From Ochotona curzoniae (lineage: Eukaryota; Chordata; Mammalia; Lagomorpha; Ochotonidae), in the NCBI RefSeq assembly GCF_017591425.1, contig NW_024466607.1, positions 18,732,501 to 18,796,500 on the forward strand: a stretch of 64,000 nucleotides of DNA, read 5' to 3'. The position numbers were made by a program, and so were the translations under genes. Within the stretch, counting starts at the first letter, position 1, and each line of letters opens with the position of its first letter. This document shows, one piece after another, positions 12,030 through 22,629 of the stretch. The notes under the pieces are model-generated. The model saw nothing but the letters and a program-made list of their open reading frames with translations. It ran no database searches and had not been told where the DNA came from.

Positions 12030-13830
12030 CTAGATAAGCTTTTGTATGACACTCTTCCCTTTGCTGCAGTAGCAGGCAGATGTCTTGAGCAGAACCTTGC
12101 TCATCTTTGCCATTCCCCCATCACGGTTTAGTCAGATATTATATTCTTGCACTTGGCCAAATCTGACATTTTCCTGGACATCCTGAAATGTGAGGATGGT
12201 CCAACTGCCACATGTGCCGCTCAGCCCCCTGTTCTCCCCAGAGGTGCTTCTTCCTCTGCCCCTCATTGGGGAGTCCTTGGCTGACCTCTGGCTGTAGCAA
12301 GAGCAATAGAACTCACATTGGGGCTCACGATGAGAACAAAGGGCAAAGCCGTAAGATAGTCCCTGTGGATTGTGCAGCAGGCCCGGGTGCCTTGAGTCGT
12401 GGAGAGGCAAGATTGGGACAGGAGGAGAGATAGAAGCCATGCTGCAGCCTTGGGTATGACAGAAAGATGGAAAGAGCTGATATCGATGTTTTCCTCCATG
12501 TGTTGCTGTCAGATGAAGGTCAAGATTTGGAGTAGTTGGTTTTCTTGTCTACCCAACTAGTATGGCTTTCAGCCTTTCTGGAGGTGATTGACCACACACA
12601 TCATTTAACGCATAATGAGATCATTTGCATAGATTAGGAGTTGACCAACGGTGGCCGGGAGCCCCATCCATCCTGCCCACCTGTGCCTGTACAGCTCCAG
12701 TTTTCAGATTTGAGACATGAAGGTGTTCAGATGCTGGGCTCTAAGCCTTGGCACAGAGAGGTACATGACAATGTGCAGGTGCACCTGCCAGGCCTCAGGC
12801 TGTGCTCTGAAAGGCCAGGTTCTGAGGAGGCATCCATACACTACCCTACTTGATGGTGCTGCTGCCGCTTTAAAATGCTTGTGCCTTTCTTACCTTATAA
12901 AAGCCCCCTAACATCCAGCTTCTGGCTGTAGAGCTGACAAGAGTCAAATTAGCATTCTTTAACATCCTTGATGCTGTGCAATCTAATTCTCTGCTGTCAG
13001 TGGACTTGTTTCCCCATTCCCCAAAGCTGTGCTTCTCCTTTGAGAGGCTGCAGCGATGAAGAGATCGACTGTGTCACTTTGATGACTCATTTTATTCCCA
13101 GTTACCTGAGTGCAATGCACAAACCCGAGCCAGAGTGAGGTAGGGATTCTTAACAAATGGAACCATGAATGATTACAAGGATACCTCCTGGCCAGCCAGA
13201 GTTGGAACATGAGCCGGGTGCACGAGGGTGGCCCAAACGGGCTGGCCCCACAGTGACTCACACCCCAGTGGAGGTGAGTAACTTGCCCAGGGAACGGAGG
13301 CTTTATGAAATATTGGAATCCTGACAAGCCCTGCTTTGTCTGGCATTGTGCCCTGCCCAGAGATGACCTTGTCTATGCTGAGTCTGCACTTGCTTGCACT
13401 TTGCAAGTGTGATTTTGGCATAGAGGCCCTGTGTGCCTGTGGCGTGGGAATGGTGTTCAAGAACTTCCAGCACTTTCTCTGTCTCTACCACTGGAGAGAA
13501 TTATGTGAGGTGAGCTGCCCTTACTGCCACAGGTGTGAGTGCCTGAGCAGGACCCTGCTGGAGTCTCAGCAACTTGAAATTTGAATCTTGACCTCTCTTG
13601 TGTGGGGCTGATCTGAAAATAGGAGCTGAGGACCCTGGCTTAGGCACTCATGCTTTGAGCAGCTGCCTTGGCAGCAAGAAGCTGAGCTCAGGGAAGACCT
13701 GAGGTGCTGGTTTTGTGATCCAGCCTTTGGTGTGTTTTTATTACATGAAATAGAAGGTTCTTTCATGGTAGAGGCCAGCCAAGGCCAACTACACCTATAG
13801 AACATTTTAAGAGTGACTTTTTAATAACGG
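12030..13830. other. unique intronic DNA, weak MIR scraps
   Basis: Possible reverse MIR scraps lie near 12690-12780 and 13270-13300 (GAGTAACTTGCCCAGGG). No exon or clear repeat accounts for the rest. Confidence 0.4.
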
Positions 13831-13835
13831 GATGT

Positions 13836-13900
13836 GGGGCCTTCAGAAAGCTATAGAAAAGGTACATTATGAAAAAAACAGTGCATGCATTTAAAAACTC
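13836..13900 (+). mobile_element. mariner-like MITE, copy C (left half)
   Basis: GGGCCTTCAGAAAGCTATAG followed by ATTATGAAAAAAACAGTGCA matches the left half of the family. The right half is missing where an old SINE starts. Confidence 0.55.
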
Positions 13901-13904
13901 CTCT

Positions 13905-14080
13905 TTGTGAAATATTTATTTTTATCTGAAAGGGCAAGTTGCAAAAAGAATGGGAGGGGGAGGGGAGAGAGAGAAATGGATTGAGAAATTTTCTAGAGAT
14001 TTTGTATTTCCTTGTTCATACTTCAAATGGCTACAACAGCCAGAGCTGGGCCAGTCTGAAGCCAGGAGCCACTGATCCGA
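13905..14080 (-). repeat. old lagomorph C-SINE, truncated
   Basis: Reversed tail AATATTTATTTTTATCTGAA, a GA-rich block at 13958-13975 and GGCCAGTCTGAAGCCAGGAG identify it. The head is absent. Confidence 0.7.
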
Positions 14081-14109
14081 GATCATGGAACGTTCTCTGC
14101 AGATTCTTC

Positions 14110-14770
14110 CTGGGAATAAATGCGCTGTCATTTGGTACTAAGTGAAGCTGCAGGTAAGGAGCTTAGACCCTGTGTGAGTGCAGTGTGTTAGGCAGTGAGC
14201 CGGGTCCAAATCAGCAGCGTTCTCACACAGGGAAGAATGCGTCTTCAGTCCCAGTGGATCTACGTGACTGTTTGCCAGGGGAGCTATGCGTTAATATGGT
14301 CAGCAAACAGGTTTGCTTAGCCGTGCTAAGTCACTCATTGTGCTATTTCTCTCAGCTTAATATGAAAATAAAGGGGTTTGCCTGGTTAGGTGAGCTTAGA
14401 AAATGAAAGCAGGACTAACTGAGGCAGTGGGGACACCAGATAATTTATGATGTGTAGAAAGCATGTCATAGACTCACATACATAGTGCAGCTCAAATTGG
14501 CCAAAATATTTGTCCAGTGTACAGAAGAGCAGCAAAGAACTTTACCCAAGAATTAAGTTTGCTTATTTGGGGGATGGTAGGGGAAGGGAGATATTATGAA
14601 CTGTAGGTATTATTACTTGATTTTCTACTTTGAAGGTACGTGATTTAAAAAAAAAATTAGCTTTGTAATAAACTAATACAGATTTTGGAATTGAATGGAT
14701 CTGAGACCACTTCATAAATTCCTGGAAGATGGAATGAAAGCATTTTGGTACAAAAATTTGTGCAATACAG
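14110..14770. other. unique intronic DNA, no gene
   Basis: Nothing recognised beyond an A-run at 14648-14656. Confidence 0.5.
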
Positions 14771-14773
14771 ACA

Positions 14774-14907
14774 TATGAGGGATATTCAGAAAGTTTGTAG
14801 AAAATGCATGTAATGCAAATTTCAAGCTGCATGGATTTTATTTACATTTTGAGACACCAAAATAATTTTTTTTGCTCCATTTTTCTGTGAACAGAAGTGC
14901 CCTCATA
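14774..14907 (+). mobile_element. mariner-like MITE, copy B (complete, 134 bp)
   Basis: Both ends are intact: TATGAGGGATATTCAGAAAG on the left, and AACAGAAGTGCCCTCATA on the right, which is its inverted counterpart. The internal GCATGGATTTTATTTACATT and ACACCAAAATAATTT follow the family order. It has no coding capacity, so it must have been moved by a transposase in trans. Confidence 0.75.
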
Positions 14908-14909
14908 AA

Positions 14910-15552
14910 TGCACTTTATTCCTTTTTGTAACAGTGGGTTGTGATGCTAATACTCCTTGTAAGAGTAGCCATTAGTTCAGGAACCAGCCAGTGGGTGTGA
15001 GGAGCAGCCGTGACCATGTGAAAACACTGGAGTAGCCTTGGCAGAGGTCTGTGCTTAAACACCTTTCCAGGGCATGGCCACAGTGCCTCTGCAGCTGAGG
15101 AATAAAAGCTTGGGTATCTTCGTGTTAATATCATGTATGTTTCTAGATATCTGAAAGGATCTAGGGGAAGAAGTGACTTACAGAGAGATGGAAGGATGCT
15201 GCTGTCCTCTTAGCTCTGAAGTCACCGGTCTTTGTGCTGGACTCGGGGAAGGCAGTGGTCATCTTCAGCTTCATGTGCTTGCAGTGTAATCAGCTGCAAG
15301 CTGATCTACATACATTACAAATTCAGAGAAGTAGCAGTGTGAGAGTGAAAGTACATTGCTTTCTCTAGGAATTGACCCTCTGCAAAGAGCATAAACTTTG
15401 TTTTGTCTTTTTTTTTTTTTTGGTCATCAAATACAGTTATTATTAGTTGGATTCACATTTTGTCATGGTGGTTAGCATTGTTTGTGCTTATAAAGTCTGC
15501 TGTTAATTAGGAAGTACAAACAATATGTCCACTTTGGAAGGTAAATGTACCC
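14910..15552. other. unique intronic DNA, no gene
   Basis: No repeat is recognised apart from a T-run at 15408-15421. Confidence 0.5.
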
Positions 15553-15554
15553 CT

Positions 15555-15875
15555 CCTCCCTTTTTTAAACGGAAGATTGCTTTATGTGGAAGACAGAATT
15601 GCAGAGAAAGAAGGAGGGATAATGATCTTCCATCCACTGGTTCAATGGCTTGGATGACCCGGGCTGGGCCAGGAAAAAGCCAAGAACCAGGAGTTTGCTC
15701 CAGGTCTCCCACGTGGGTGCACAGGGCCACCAAAGGACCATCTTCTGCTGTTTCCCAGGGACATTGGAAGGGAGCTGAATCAGAAGTGGAGCAGCTGGGG
15801 GGCTTGAACTAGTATCTACCTAGAATGGTGGCATTGTGCATAGAGGCTGAAACTTCTTTACCACAATGCCAGCTC
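15555..15875 (-). repeat. old lagomorph C-SINE
   Basis: GATCTTCCATCCACTGGTTC, CAGGTCTCCCACGTGGGTGC and a head ending ACCACAATGCCAGCTCTGG. Diverged, with an internal insertion near the head. Confidence 0.75.
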
Positions 15876-15879
15876 TGGC

Positions 15880-16670
15880 CAATGTACCTCTGGATGAAAC
15901 ACCGTGGCACTACCTTTTATTTTGGAGATATATATCTTCCAAGATAAATATGTGTGTGTGTATACATATTATATATAAAATTACAGACATTGAGAGGGAT
16001 TAATTTGGGTTTAGCTTGCATGACTTGGAAACTTGGTCATAATTCCAGTGTATAGTGATGATGAGGAATCTTGTCCGAGGAGGATTCAGAGGGATTGCGG
16101 GGCTGTGTAATGAAGATGCTGAGTCTTTGTTCTGATCCCTGCTGATCGGCTCTGCAGGCTCAGAATCCTTCTGCTCCACAGGAAGGTCTAGTCCTTAAGA
16201 TCTGCCGATACCCTACTTGTTAACTCATGCTGCTACATCATGTTTCTGGTTACAGAATACAATATGCCTATTGGGTTTCTGAACTCTTGCATCCAAATAT
16301 GAAACTTGAGAACGCGATACTTACAGGGCAGGGTTCTGAGTTTAGGTACTTAACAATCAGTGCAGATCCCATTCTTGAGGGTGTGTTAGCACCAAGGGAA
16401 GGCACTTGCTCTCTGTAGTGGCTTACTGTGTAAAGCTGTCTTTGATTATGTGGAGTGATGTTGTGGGGATTTGATCTAATCAGTGTTATCAGGAAACGAG
16501 TGTCTCCTCTGCCAGTGATCCCACAAGTCACTGTGTCAGTGTGTCCCTGGGGAGTCGCACTCCCTTTGTTTACTGTGAAAACAGATCGTGACAGTGTCAT
16601 TTTGGGACTTCTGACAACAGAGGGGCTTCTGTGTGTAGATATATTCTTCGAGGAAGGAACTGCTGATTTA
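15880..16670. other. unique intronic DNA, no gene
   Basis: A TG/TATA-rich patch occurs near 15950-15978. Nothing else is recognised. Confidence 0.5.
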
Positions 16671-16674
16671 AATT

Positions 16675-17015
16675 TTGCAAAAAAAAATTATTTGAAAGGT
16701 AGAAAGAGGAGAGGAAGAAGAAGAGGAAGGGAGGGAGGGAGAGAAAGAGAGAGAATCCTTTTTATCTGCCAGTTTACTCCCCAAATTCCAACAGTAGCAG
16801 TGGCTGGGCTGAGCTGGAAGGCAGGAGTGTAAAACTCCATTCAGGTTTCTAATGTGGGTGGCAAGAACCCAGGAACTTGAGCTGTTACATGCTGCCTCCT
16901 GCAGTGTGAATGCTGAGGAGGCTGCAATCGGGGGCAAGGGGAACCGGGACCTGAAGCCAGGCACCCTGCACTGGGATGTGGGCACCTTGACTGCTTTGCC
17001 CGTCGTCCAGCCCGC
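16675..17015 (-). repeat. old lagomorph C-SINE
   Basis: A-rich and GA-rich tail block (16676-16755), then TACTCCCCAAATTCCAACAG, GTGGCTGGGCTGAGCTGGAA and a head ending TTTGCCCGTCGTCCAGCCC. Confidence 0.7.
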
Positions 17016-17099
17016 TGACCTTTGTGTATGTTTCTATGTACTACCGCTCAGAGGAATGTACACTTCATATTAGATAGTTTCTCTTTGAGAACGTGTCTT

Positions 17100-17182
17100 A
17101 GGTGTGGATTTTAGAATTTTTTGCACTGAAGTAAATTTGTTTTAATTCAATTTTCTATGCACTTTTTAAAGTATCCTCATAT
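17100..17182 (+). mobile_element. mariner-like MITE, copy F (right half)
   Basis: GGATTTTAGAATTTTTTGCA, then GTTTTAATTCAATTTTCTAT and ACTTTTTAAAGTATCCTCAT match the family's right half. The left half is not clear. Confidence 0.6.
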
Positions 17183-17189
17183 TTACAAA

Positions 17190-17965
17190 TATACCTGTTA
17201 GTGGAAACCTCTTCTTTTTTCATTTTAAATTGTTAAAACTGTTACTAAGTTTTGTAGCAATGTTAATGTGAGTTCAACGAATATCGTAGTTACACCTCAT
17301 GCTAATGTTTGAGGAATTTGAGTAAAGGGTGTATAGGACATCTCCATTCTTTTCTTTAAGCCTAGAATTGTCTAAAAACTGAATCCACTAAAGGGCAATT
17401 TTATGGAAATGTCTTAGGATTCTGAGGCTGGTTTCTAATGTATCCCAGACAGTAAGCAGCTGTCTTGATGAAGAGCTTCAGCTTGGGTACAGAGTGTTGA
17501 GGACGGATCTGATGTTTTGCAGTGTTGCCTCCGTAGCTTCACTTCTGGATGAAAGTCATCATCAGTGATGTTCCTCCAATCAGAACCGCAGGGGAATGCC
17601 CATGGCAGTGTTACGTAGAAAGAATGTGGACCCCTGAGTCCCTCTGTGCCTGGGAGTGCCCCCCAGAATGATGATGATGGTACCCAGTACGTTTGACATT
17701 AGTCATGTTCTTGATGTGTCAGAAGCAGCATTGCATAAAGGCATATGCAAGTACAACATGTACTTACAATGGGAGAAGAACCTCTTGGTAGTGTATGTGA
17801 ATAACATGTGCTCACGGACAGGAGATTAGCGAACTCTGTGGCAGCCTGCATGCCAAATCCAGGTTGTTTTCTACTAGTTGTGGGTTTTGAGTGATCCTCA
17901 TTTGTATGTTACTAATGTCAATTTTCTACTTTATCTACCAGGCATTTACATTACTTATTAATTAA
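17190..17965. other. AT-rich unique intronic DNA
   Basis: A possible MIR scrap lies near 17690-17790. No exon. Confidence 0.4.
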
Positions 17966-17967
17966 AA

Positions 17968-18020
17968 TACACAGACACAGGCGCGCGTGCTTGCACACAC
18001 ACACCCCCACACACACACAG
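17968..18020. repeat. (CA)n microsatellite, interrupted
   Basis: CA dinucleotides interrupted by GCGCGC and a C-run. Likely polymorphic. Confidence 0.85.
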
Positions 18021-18064
18021 CAAGTGCCCCTTACCCCTATTACCACATAAGCTTTAGAAGCAGT

Positions 18065-18110
18065 TACTGGAAAGAATGTTTAGCCTACTGGTTAAGAATG
18101 CTTAAGTTTG
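18065..18110 (+). repeat. old C-SINE, 5' part, split by a younger SINE
   Basis: TAGCCTACTGGTTAAGAATGC is the head of an older C-SINE. Its continuation resumes at 18441 after the younger copy at 18111-18440. Confidence 0.6.
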
Positions 18111-18440
18111 GGCCTGGCACAGTAGCCTAGTGGCTAAAGTCCTCACCTTGCATGCATGTGTTATGATCCCATATGGTTGCTGGTTGGTATCCCAGCAGCG
18201 TTGCTTTCCATCTAGCTCCCTGCTTGTGGTCCAGGAAAGCAGTTGACAACAACCCAAAGCCTTGGGACCCTGCATTCATGTGGGAGGCTCAGATGAAACT
18301 CCTGGCTCCTTTCTTTGGATCAGCTCAGCCCCAGCTGTTGTGGCCACTTGGGGAGTGATCGGCTGGAAGATCTTCTCACTCTGTCTCTCCTCCTCTCTGT
18401 ATCTGCCTTTCCAATAAAAATAAATAAATCTTAAAAAAAA
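18111..18440 (+). repeat. lagomorph C-SINE, full length, nested
   Basis: Complete from GGCCTGGCACAGTAGCCTAG to AAATAAATAAATCTTAAAAA. It sits inside an older SINE. A diverged direct repeat (AAGAATGCTTAAGTTT at 18094-18109, AAGAGGATGCCTACATTT at 18439-18456) looks like its target-site duplication. Confidence 0.9.
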
Positions 18441-18690
18441 GAGGATGCCTACATTTAGATAATTCTCAGCTCTTACTTCTAATTCCAGCTTTCCCAGCAG
18501 AGCAGATCCTGGAGAGAGGGACAATGGCTCAAGAAATTGAGTGCCTGCCTCTCAAGTGGGAGTCCCAGATGGAGATCCTGGCTCCTGGCTTTGGACCTCA
18601 AAGGGCTGAGGTTGTTGCAGGTGTGTTTAGAAGCGAACAGAGGATGGAAACTCTGTCTCTCAGGCAAATTAAAACTAAAATAAGCAGTCA
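18441..18690 (+). repeat. old C-SINE, 3' part, continuation of 18065
   Basis: TTCCAGCTTTCCCAGC, then AATGGCTCAAGAAATTGAGT, GGAGATCCTGGCTCCTGGCT and a degraded tail follow the older subfamily's body. Confidence 0.65.
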
Positions 18691-18984
18691 CACTTATAAT
18701 CCACTATAAGGATTCATAGTCTTCTCAAACAGGTAATTTTAGCAGCATCAATCACCTGCCACATATAAACATGGTTAGGTTTTGTCCCTTAAAAAATAAT
18801 CTATAAGATTACTTTTTTTCTATTTACTTGTTTATACGAAATTCTTACTTTTAAATTGGAGAGCTCCTCCTGTGTGCTGGTCCTGGAGCAGGGGCTGAGT
18901 GGTGGAGTCCATTGCTCCTGGGGGTGAGAATGCCAGATAGATTCATCATAATGCCTAGGGAAGAAGCATTTATATGCATTAATT

Positions 18985-19068
18985 TGTTCACTCAGCTATT
19001 AAGTTCCTGTTATGTGCAAAATGCTGTGCTAGAAATCGTGGAGCAGAGATAGCATGTAAGTCATTAAT
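18985..19068 (-). repeat. L2/MIR-type ancient repeat fragment
   Basis: TTCACTCAGCTATTAAGTTC, then TATGTGCAAAATGCTGTGCT, resembles the conserved 3' end shared by L2 and MIR elements. Which of the two is uncertain. Confidence 0.5.
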
Positions 19069-19069
19069 G

Positions 19070-19600
19070 GAAGGCATGATTACTGACTGGATTTTGTTGT
19101 TGTTGTTTTGTTTTTAAAGTGTGAGTTATGTGGAGAACTGAGAAGTAATCCCTCACCTATGTAGTGAATTGATTTCCCATACGTGTGTCCAGACCGTTCG
19201 GTGAGGGAAAAAATTGTGTTTTTGGCAAATGGTATGGGAACTTCAGGACCACATATAAAAGTGAACTCCCAGGCTGGCATGCTAGATCAGAGACCTCAGG
19301 CTTGGAGACAGAAAGGCTGGGAGGACATTGTAAGGTGTCTGGGGCATTGGGGTAGAGAGGTCGGGGTGAGTTGGACTTGGCTGTTGGACCTGTTGGAAGT
19401 CAACAGATTTCAGCGCAGTCTAGGGAACAGAAATAACCAGACCTTTCCTGGAAGGTCTCTTTGGCCCTCTGCCTCTCCAGGCACCTTGACGCACGGTTTC
19501 GTTGGAAGGTTCTGTTAGACATGTTGCTTTCTCATTTCTCACCTTCGGCTGCTGTCGCATACGCCTCTGCCTGTGGGGGAGGGACTCTTACTAATAAGAT
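19070..19600. other. unique intronic DNA, no gene
   Basis: A (TTG) run lies near 19096-19110. No exon or repeat otherwise. Confidence 0.45.
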
Positions 19601-20010
19601 GAATAGGCTCGGCCATGGGGAAATGTGCATTTCCCAGGATAACATTTGTCTTTATTTTAAGTCATCAAAACAGCATTTAAGCGAGAACAGGGACTCATGC
19701 ATGCTTTTATTCCCCAAGTTTTGCAGTCACTCACTTCATCCTCTAATAACGGCATGTGTGCACGATATGACGGAGAGGCCACGGGGCTGCAGAGCAGTCA
19801 TTAGCTTTCTCGCAGAAATGGAAAGAGAGGCTGCCATTTGAATAATGATCCCTGGCTGTTTTCTTTGTACACAGGCCATTTCCTTAATTAGGGTTCAAGC
19901 TTCATTTCTCTTGTTTTTTAACTAAAAAGCCAATGGAGAGCGAGAGAAAGACAAATTATATCGTGGGGGAAGGAGAGAAATGTGTTCTATGCAAAGCTAG
20001 AAGTCGATGA
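19600..20010. other. repeat-free block, candidate conserved non-coding element
   Basis: No transposon signature for about 400 bp. It has AT-rich motif clusters such as CCTTAATTAGGG at about 19883. Conservation cannot be judged from one sequence. Confidence 0.25.
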
Positions 20011-20254
20011 GAGAAAGTGAAGGTTAGCCGATGACCTGTTGTTCGGGCCCCCTTCGACAGAGCTGGCCTCCAGTCTGGGATGGCTTCAGCATCTTTGGAG
20101 GTCCCGTGGACCTGTCCAGACACCTCAGGGAGAGCCTGCTCTGCTTCTTGCCTAGAGTTGTTGGTCCAGGCCCCAGAATTTCTCTCTTGGGTCACCTTTT
20201 CTTTCACTTTACCTTGAAATGACCTTGGCAGCTAGTTGCTAAGCCTGCATGTTT

Positions 20255-20420
20255 AGGCTGGGTTAGAATTTTGCCCTGCTGGGTGCCAGGTCTATGGCAT
20301 TCCCAACAGCCCCAGGCTGGATTTTTGGTAAAATGAAGGTGATAACAGCAGCCACTTCATAGGGCAGTTGTGGGACAGTGCCGGCCAACAGGGTGCGTTG
20401 TGTTCAGGGTTCTGTGTGGA
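20255..20420 (+). repeat. MIR fragment
   Basis: GGTAAAATGAAGGTGATAAC, then CACTTCATAGGGCAGTTGTG, matches the forward MIR core. Confidence 0.55.
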
Positions 20421-20849
20421 GGAGCCGGAGTACGTGGACATGGCTGTTTCATAATCTAGTCACTGTTAGGGAAAGCAAATGGGCATGCTGGAGCCATAAA
20501 TCACTGAGAACACAGACAACCTCATTTATTTCCCTCCACCCCTCAGAAGGTTGCATTTGCTCAACTCTTGTTTTTAATTTCTGAGTTCTTTGAGTGTGCT
20601 GAATATGGTCAGAAAAAACTTTGCCGTTAGACCAAGGCTGTGCTTCCTCACCTCTTCCACTTTGGCACAAGAGGTGTTTTGCGGCTTAGTGTTGACTGTT
20701 TAAACAGCAGTCATAACAACAGTTGTTGTGCCATTGTGTAGTTTACCAGACCTACCAGGGCAGGAGTCTCCCTCTCACCTCCGTCTCCAACTTCCCGCAC
20801 ACGCAGGGGATGTGGAATAAACCCGCAGCTGCTCTCCTTCTCAGTCTTA

Positions 20850-20995
20850 ACTCAAGGTCTGTGGACCAACAGCATGAGTTTGTCCCAGGGATTTTGTTAG
20901 ACATGCTGCCTCTCCAGCCCTCTCTATGCTAGAATCAGAATCCCATTTTAACCCCTCCAAACATTCAGGTGCACGTTAAAATGTGCTGTGATCCT
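20850..20995 (-). mobile_element. MER5-type hAT-Charlie DNA transposon remnant
   Basis: Reversed MER5 order: AGGTCTGTGGACCAACAGCA, TTTTGTTAGACATGCTGCCT, TAGAATCAGAATCCCATTTT, GGTGCACGTTAAAATGTG. Short and non-autonomous. Confidence 0.7.
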
Positions 20996-20999
20996 TGAT

Positions 21000-21470
21000 T
21001 TCTGATTGTCATTGGGAAGACAGATCCTTATGCTAAAGAGGAGATAGTGGGGAACGGAGCACGCTCCCTTTCCCGGGAGAAGAGGATCGGACCCTTCCTA
21101 CAGCCAGAGCCCTCCAACTGGAAGTTGAGGGGTGAGTGGGGGTTGGCCATAAGGAAGCAAGAGCTTCTGAAGGAAAAGCAGGGTGTTCAAACCAGGCACT
21201 GGTGCGTTTGGGGTTTCCTTGTTAATGTGGGGCATGGGTTGGATCTGCGAAAACATTTCTGAACAGTGTGGAAGTGCTTTGTTTTTGAAACTCAGATATG
21301 TGAAATGTGGATTTATAGACAGATGAGAGGAGCTCTATGATGACATAGTTTGTTGAACTTTCCAGTTAATTCCAATAAGAAGGAAAGACCATGGGGGGGG
21401 GGGGCAGGGTGAATGGAAAGTTTCCATCTGGATCTGGAGTTGGTTCCGCCTCTTGTGGGGGGAGGGGTCA
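21000..21470. other. unique intronic DNA with a G-run
   Basis: A run of G at 21393-21404 is the only notable feature. No gene. Confidence 0.5.
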
Positions 21471-21474
21471 CCAT

Positions 21475-21755
21475 CATAGAGTTACACTGCCACTTGAGGT
21501 TCTAGCATCCCCCTGTTGGAACACAGTTTGAGTCCTAGCTATTTCAATCCAGTTCCTACTATTGTACCTGGGAAGATAGCAGTTCTTGGACCACTGCCAT
21601 CCTTGTGAGAAACCAGGTGGAGTTCCTGCTTGCTGAGTTCAGTCTACCTCCATCCTGGCTGTGGAAACCATTTATGGAATGAACTAGTGGATGAAATCAC
21701 TCCCTTTCTCTGTCTCTCCCTTTCTGTCACTTTCACTTTGCCTTGAAAATAAATA
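21475..21755 (+). repeat. old lagomorph C-SINE
   Basis: Diverged body (AATCCAGTTCCTACTATTGT) and a tail region CCCTTTCTCTGTCTCTCCCT, then TTGAAAATAAATAG. The head is weak. Confidence 0.65.
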
Positions 21756-21759
21756 GAGG

Positions 21760-21925
21760 CAAATGTTGTGACATGCAGAGTGAAAGCCTCTGCCTGAGAT
21801 GCTGGTATCCCAACTGGGTGTGGAATTTGAGTCCTGGCTGCTCCACTTCTGTTCCAGCTACCTGCTAAAGCACCCGGGAAAGCAGAGGATGGCCCAAGTG
21901 CCTGGGCCCCTACACGTACCACACA
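21760..21925 (+). repeat. lagomorph C-SINE, 5' part, split by an LTR
   Basis: GAGATGCTGGTATCCCAACT, GAGTCCTGGCTGCTCCACTT, then CCGGGAAAGCAGAGGATGGC. The copy breaks near 21925 and its 3' part resumes at 22491. Confidence 0.7.
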
Positions 21926-21929
21926 AGGG

Positions 21930-22490
21930 GTTAGTTTTTAGATGAAGTTAAGTTCTGACGCGCAGCTAGTTCCTGCAACCAAGTCCTCTTTTACCTTAAG
22001 CAAAAAATACCAGATGTGACAAGGTCCTTAGCAGGTCCTTTATTCCAGCACGGTAGGAATAGGAGCAGGGGTGGAGAGGGAGACGTCTCCTTCTTGAAGA
22101 AGGGGGCTACAGGGGGCAAGATGGAGGAGGATGGAGGAGAATGAGGAGAATGGGGAAAGGGCAAGGGGGCACACGTGGAGGCTCATTTATACAACCCAGG
22201 TGAATCTAGAAGGTGTGTGGGGGGATAGGGGATTGACAGGGAGGGGCTGCAGGTGGGCCCCAGGGATTGGTAACCCAGATTATCACAGGTGATTGCTAAG
22301 TGGGTGGGGATTAGGGAAAGGAGCCACCAGAGAACCGAGGGGGAGATTCTCAGATAAGATGCCATGAGGTTACATCTCATTGGTGGATAAGCAGAATGGT
22401 GTGAATTTTGCAAGCTCTGAAAAGAAAAAAGTGGCACCCAGTCCAGGATGGCAGGGTCTCAGCCTCTGGAATGATATTCGAAGCACTCCT
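21930..22490 (-). mobile_element. probable lineage-specific solo LTR inserted in a SINE
   Basis: Read on the minus strand, this block has an LTR plan: a TATAAA box (22191-22186), then about 150 bases downstream an AATAAA polyadenylation signal (22044-22039) and a short U5-like region. It interrupts a lagomorph C-SINE whose two parts abut it, so it is younger than that SINE. I do not recognise a named family. No coding sequence is attached. The exact ends, the TG/CA termini and the target duplication could not be resolved, and the outer 50-100 bp may be SINE or flank. Confidence 0.6.
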
Positions 22491-22622
22491 GAGAGACCTG
22501 GAGAACTTCCTGGCTCGTGACTCTGTGGCCAACTGAGGAGTGAACCAGCAGGTGGAAGATCTCTGTCTGTCTCTCTTTGTAACTCTGCATTTCAAGTAAA
22601 TAAATCTTTGAGAAAAAAAAAA
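22491..22622 (+). repeat. lagomorph C-SINE, 3' part, continuation of 21760
   Basis: GAGAGACCTGGAGAACTTCC, then AGTGAACCAGCAGGTGGAAG and the tail AAGTAAATAAATCTTTGAGA. Confidence 0.75.
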
Positions 22623-22629
22623 GCCTAGA

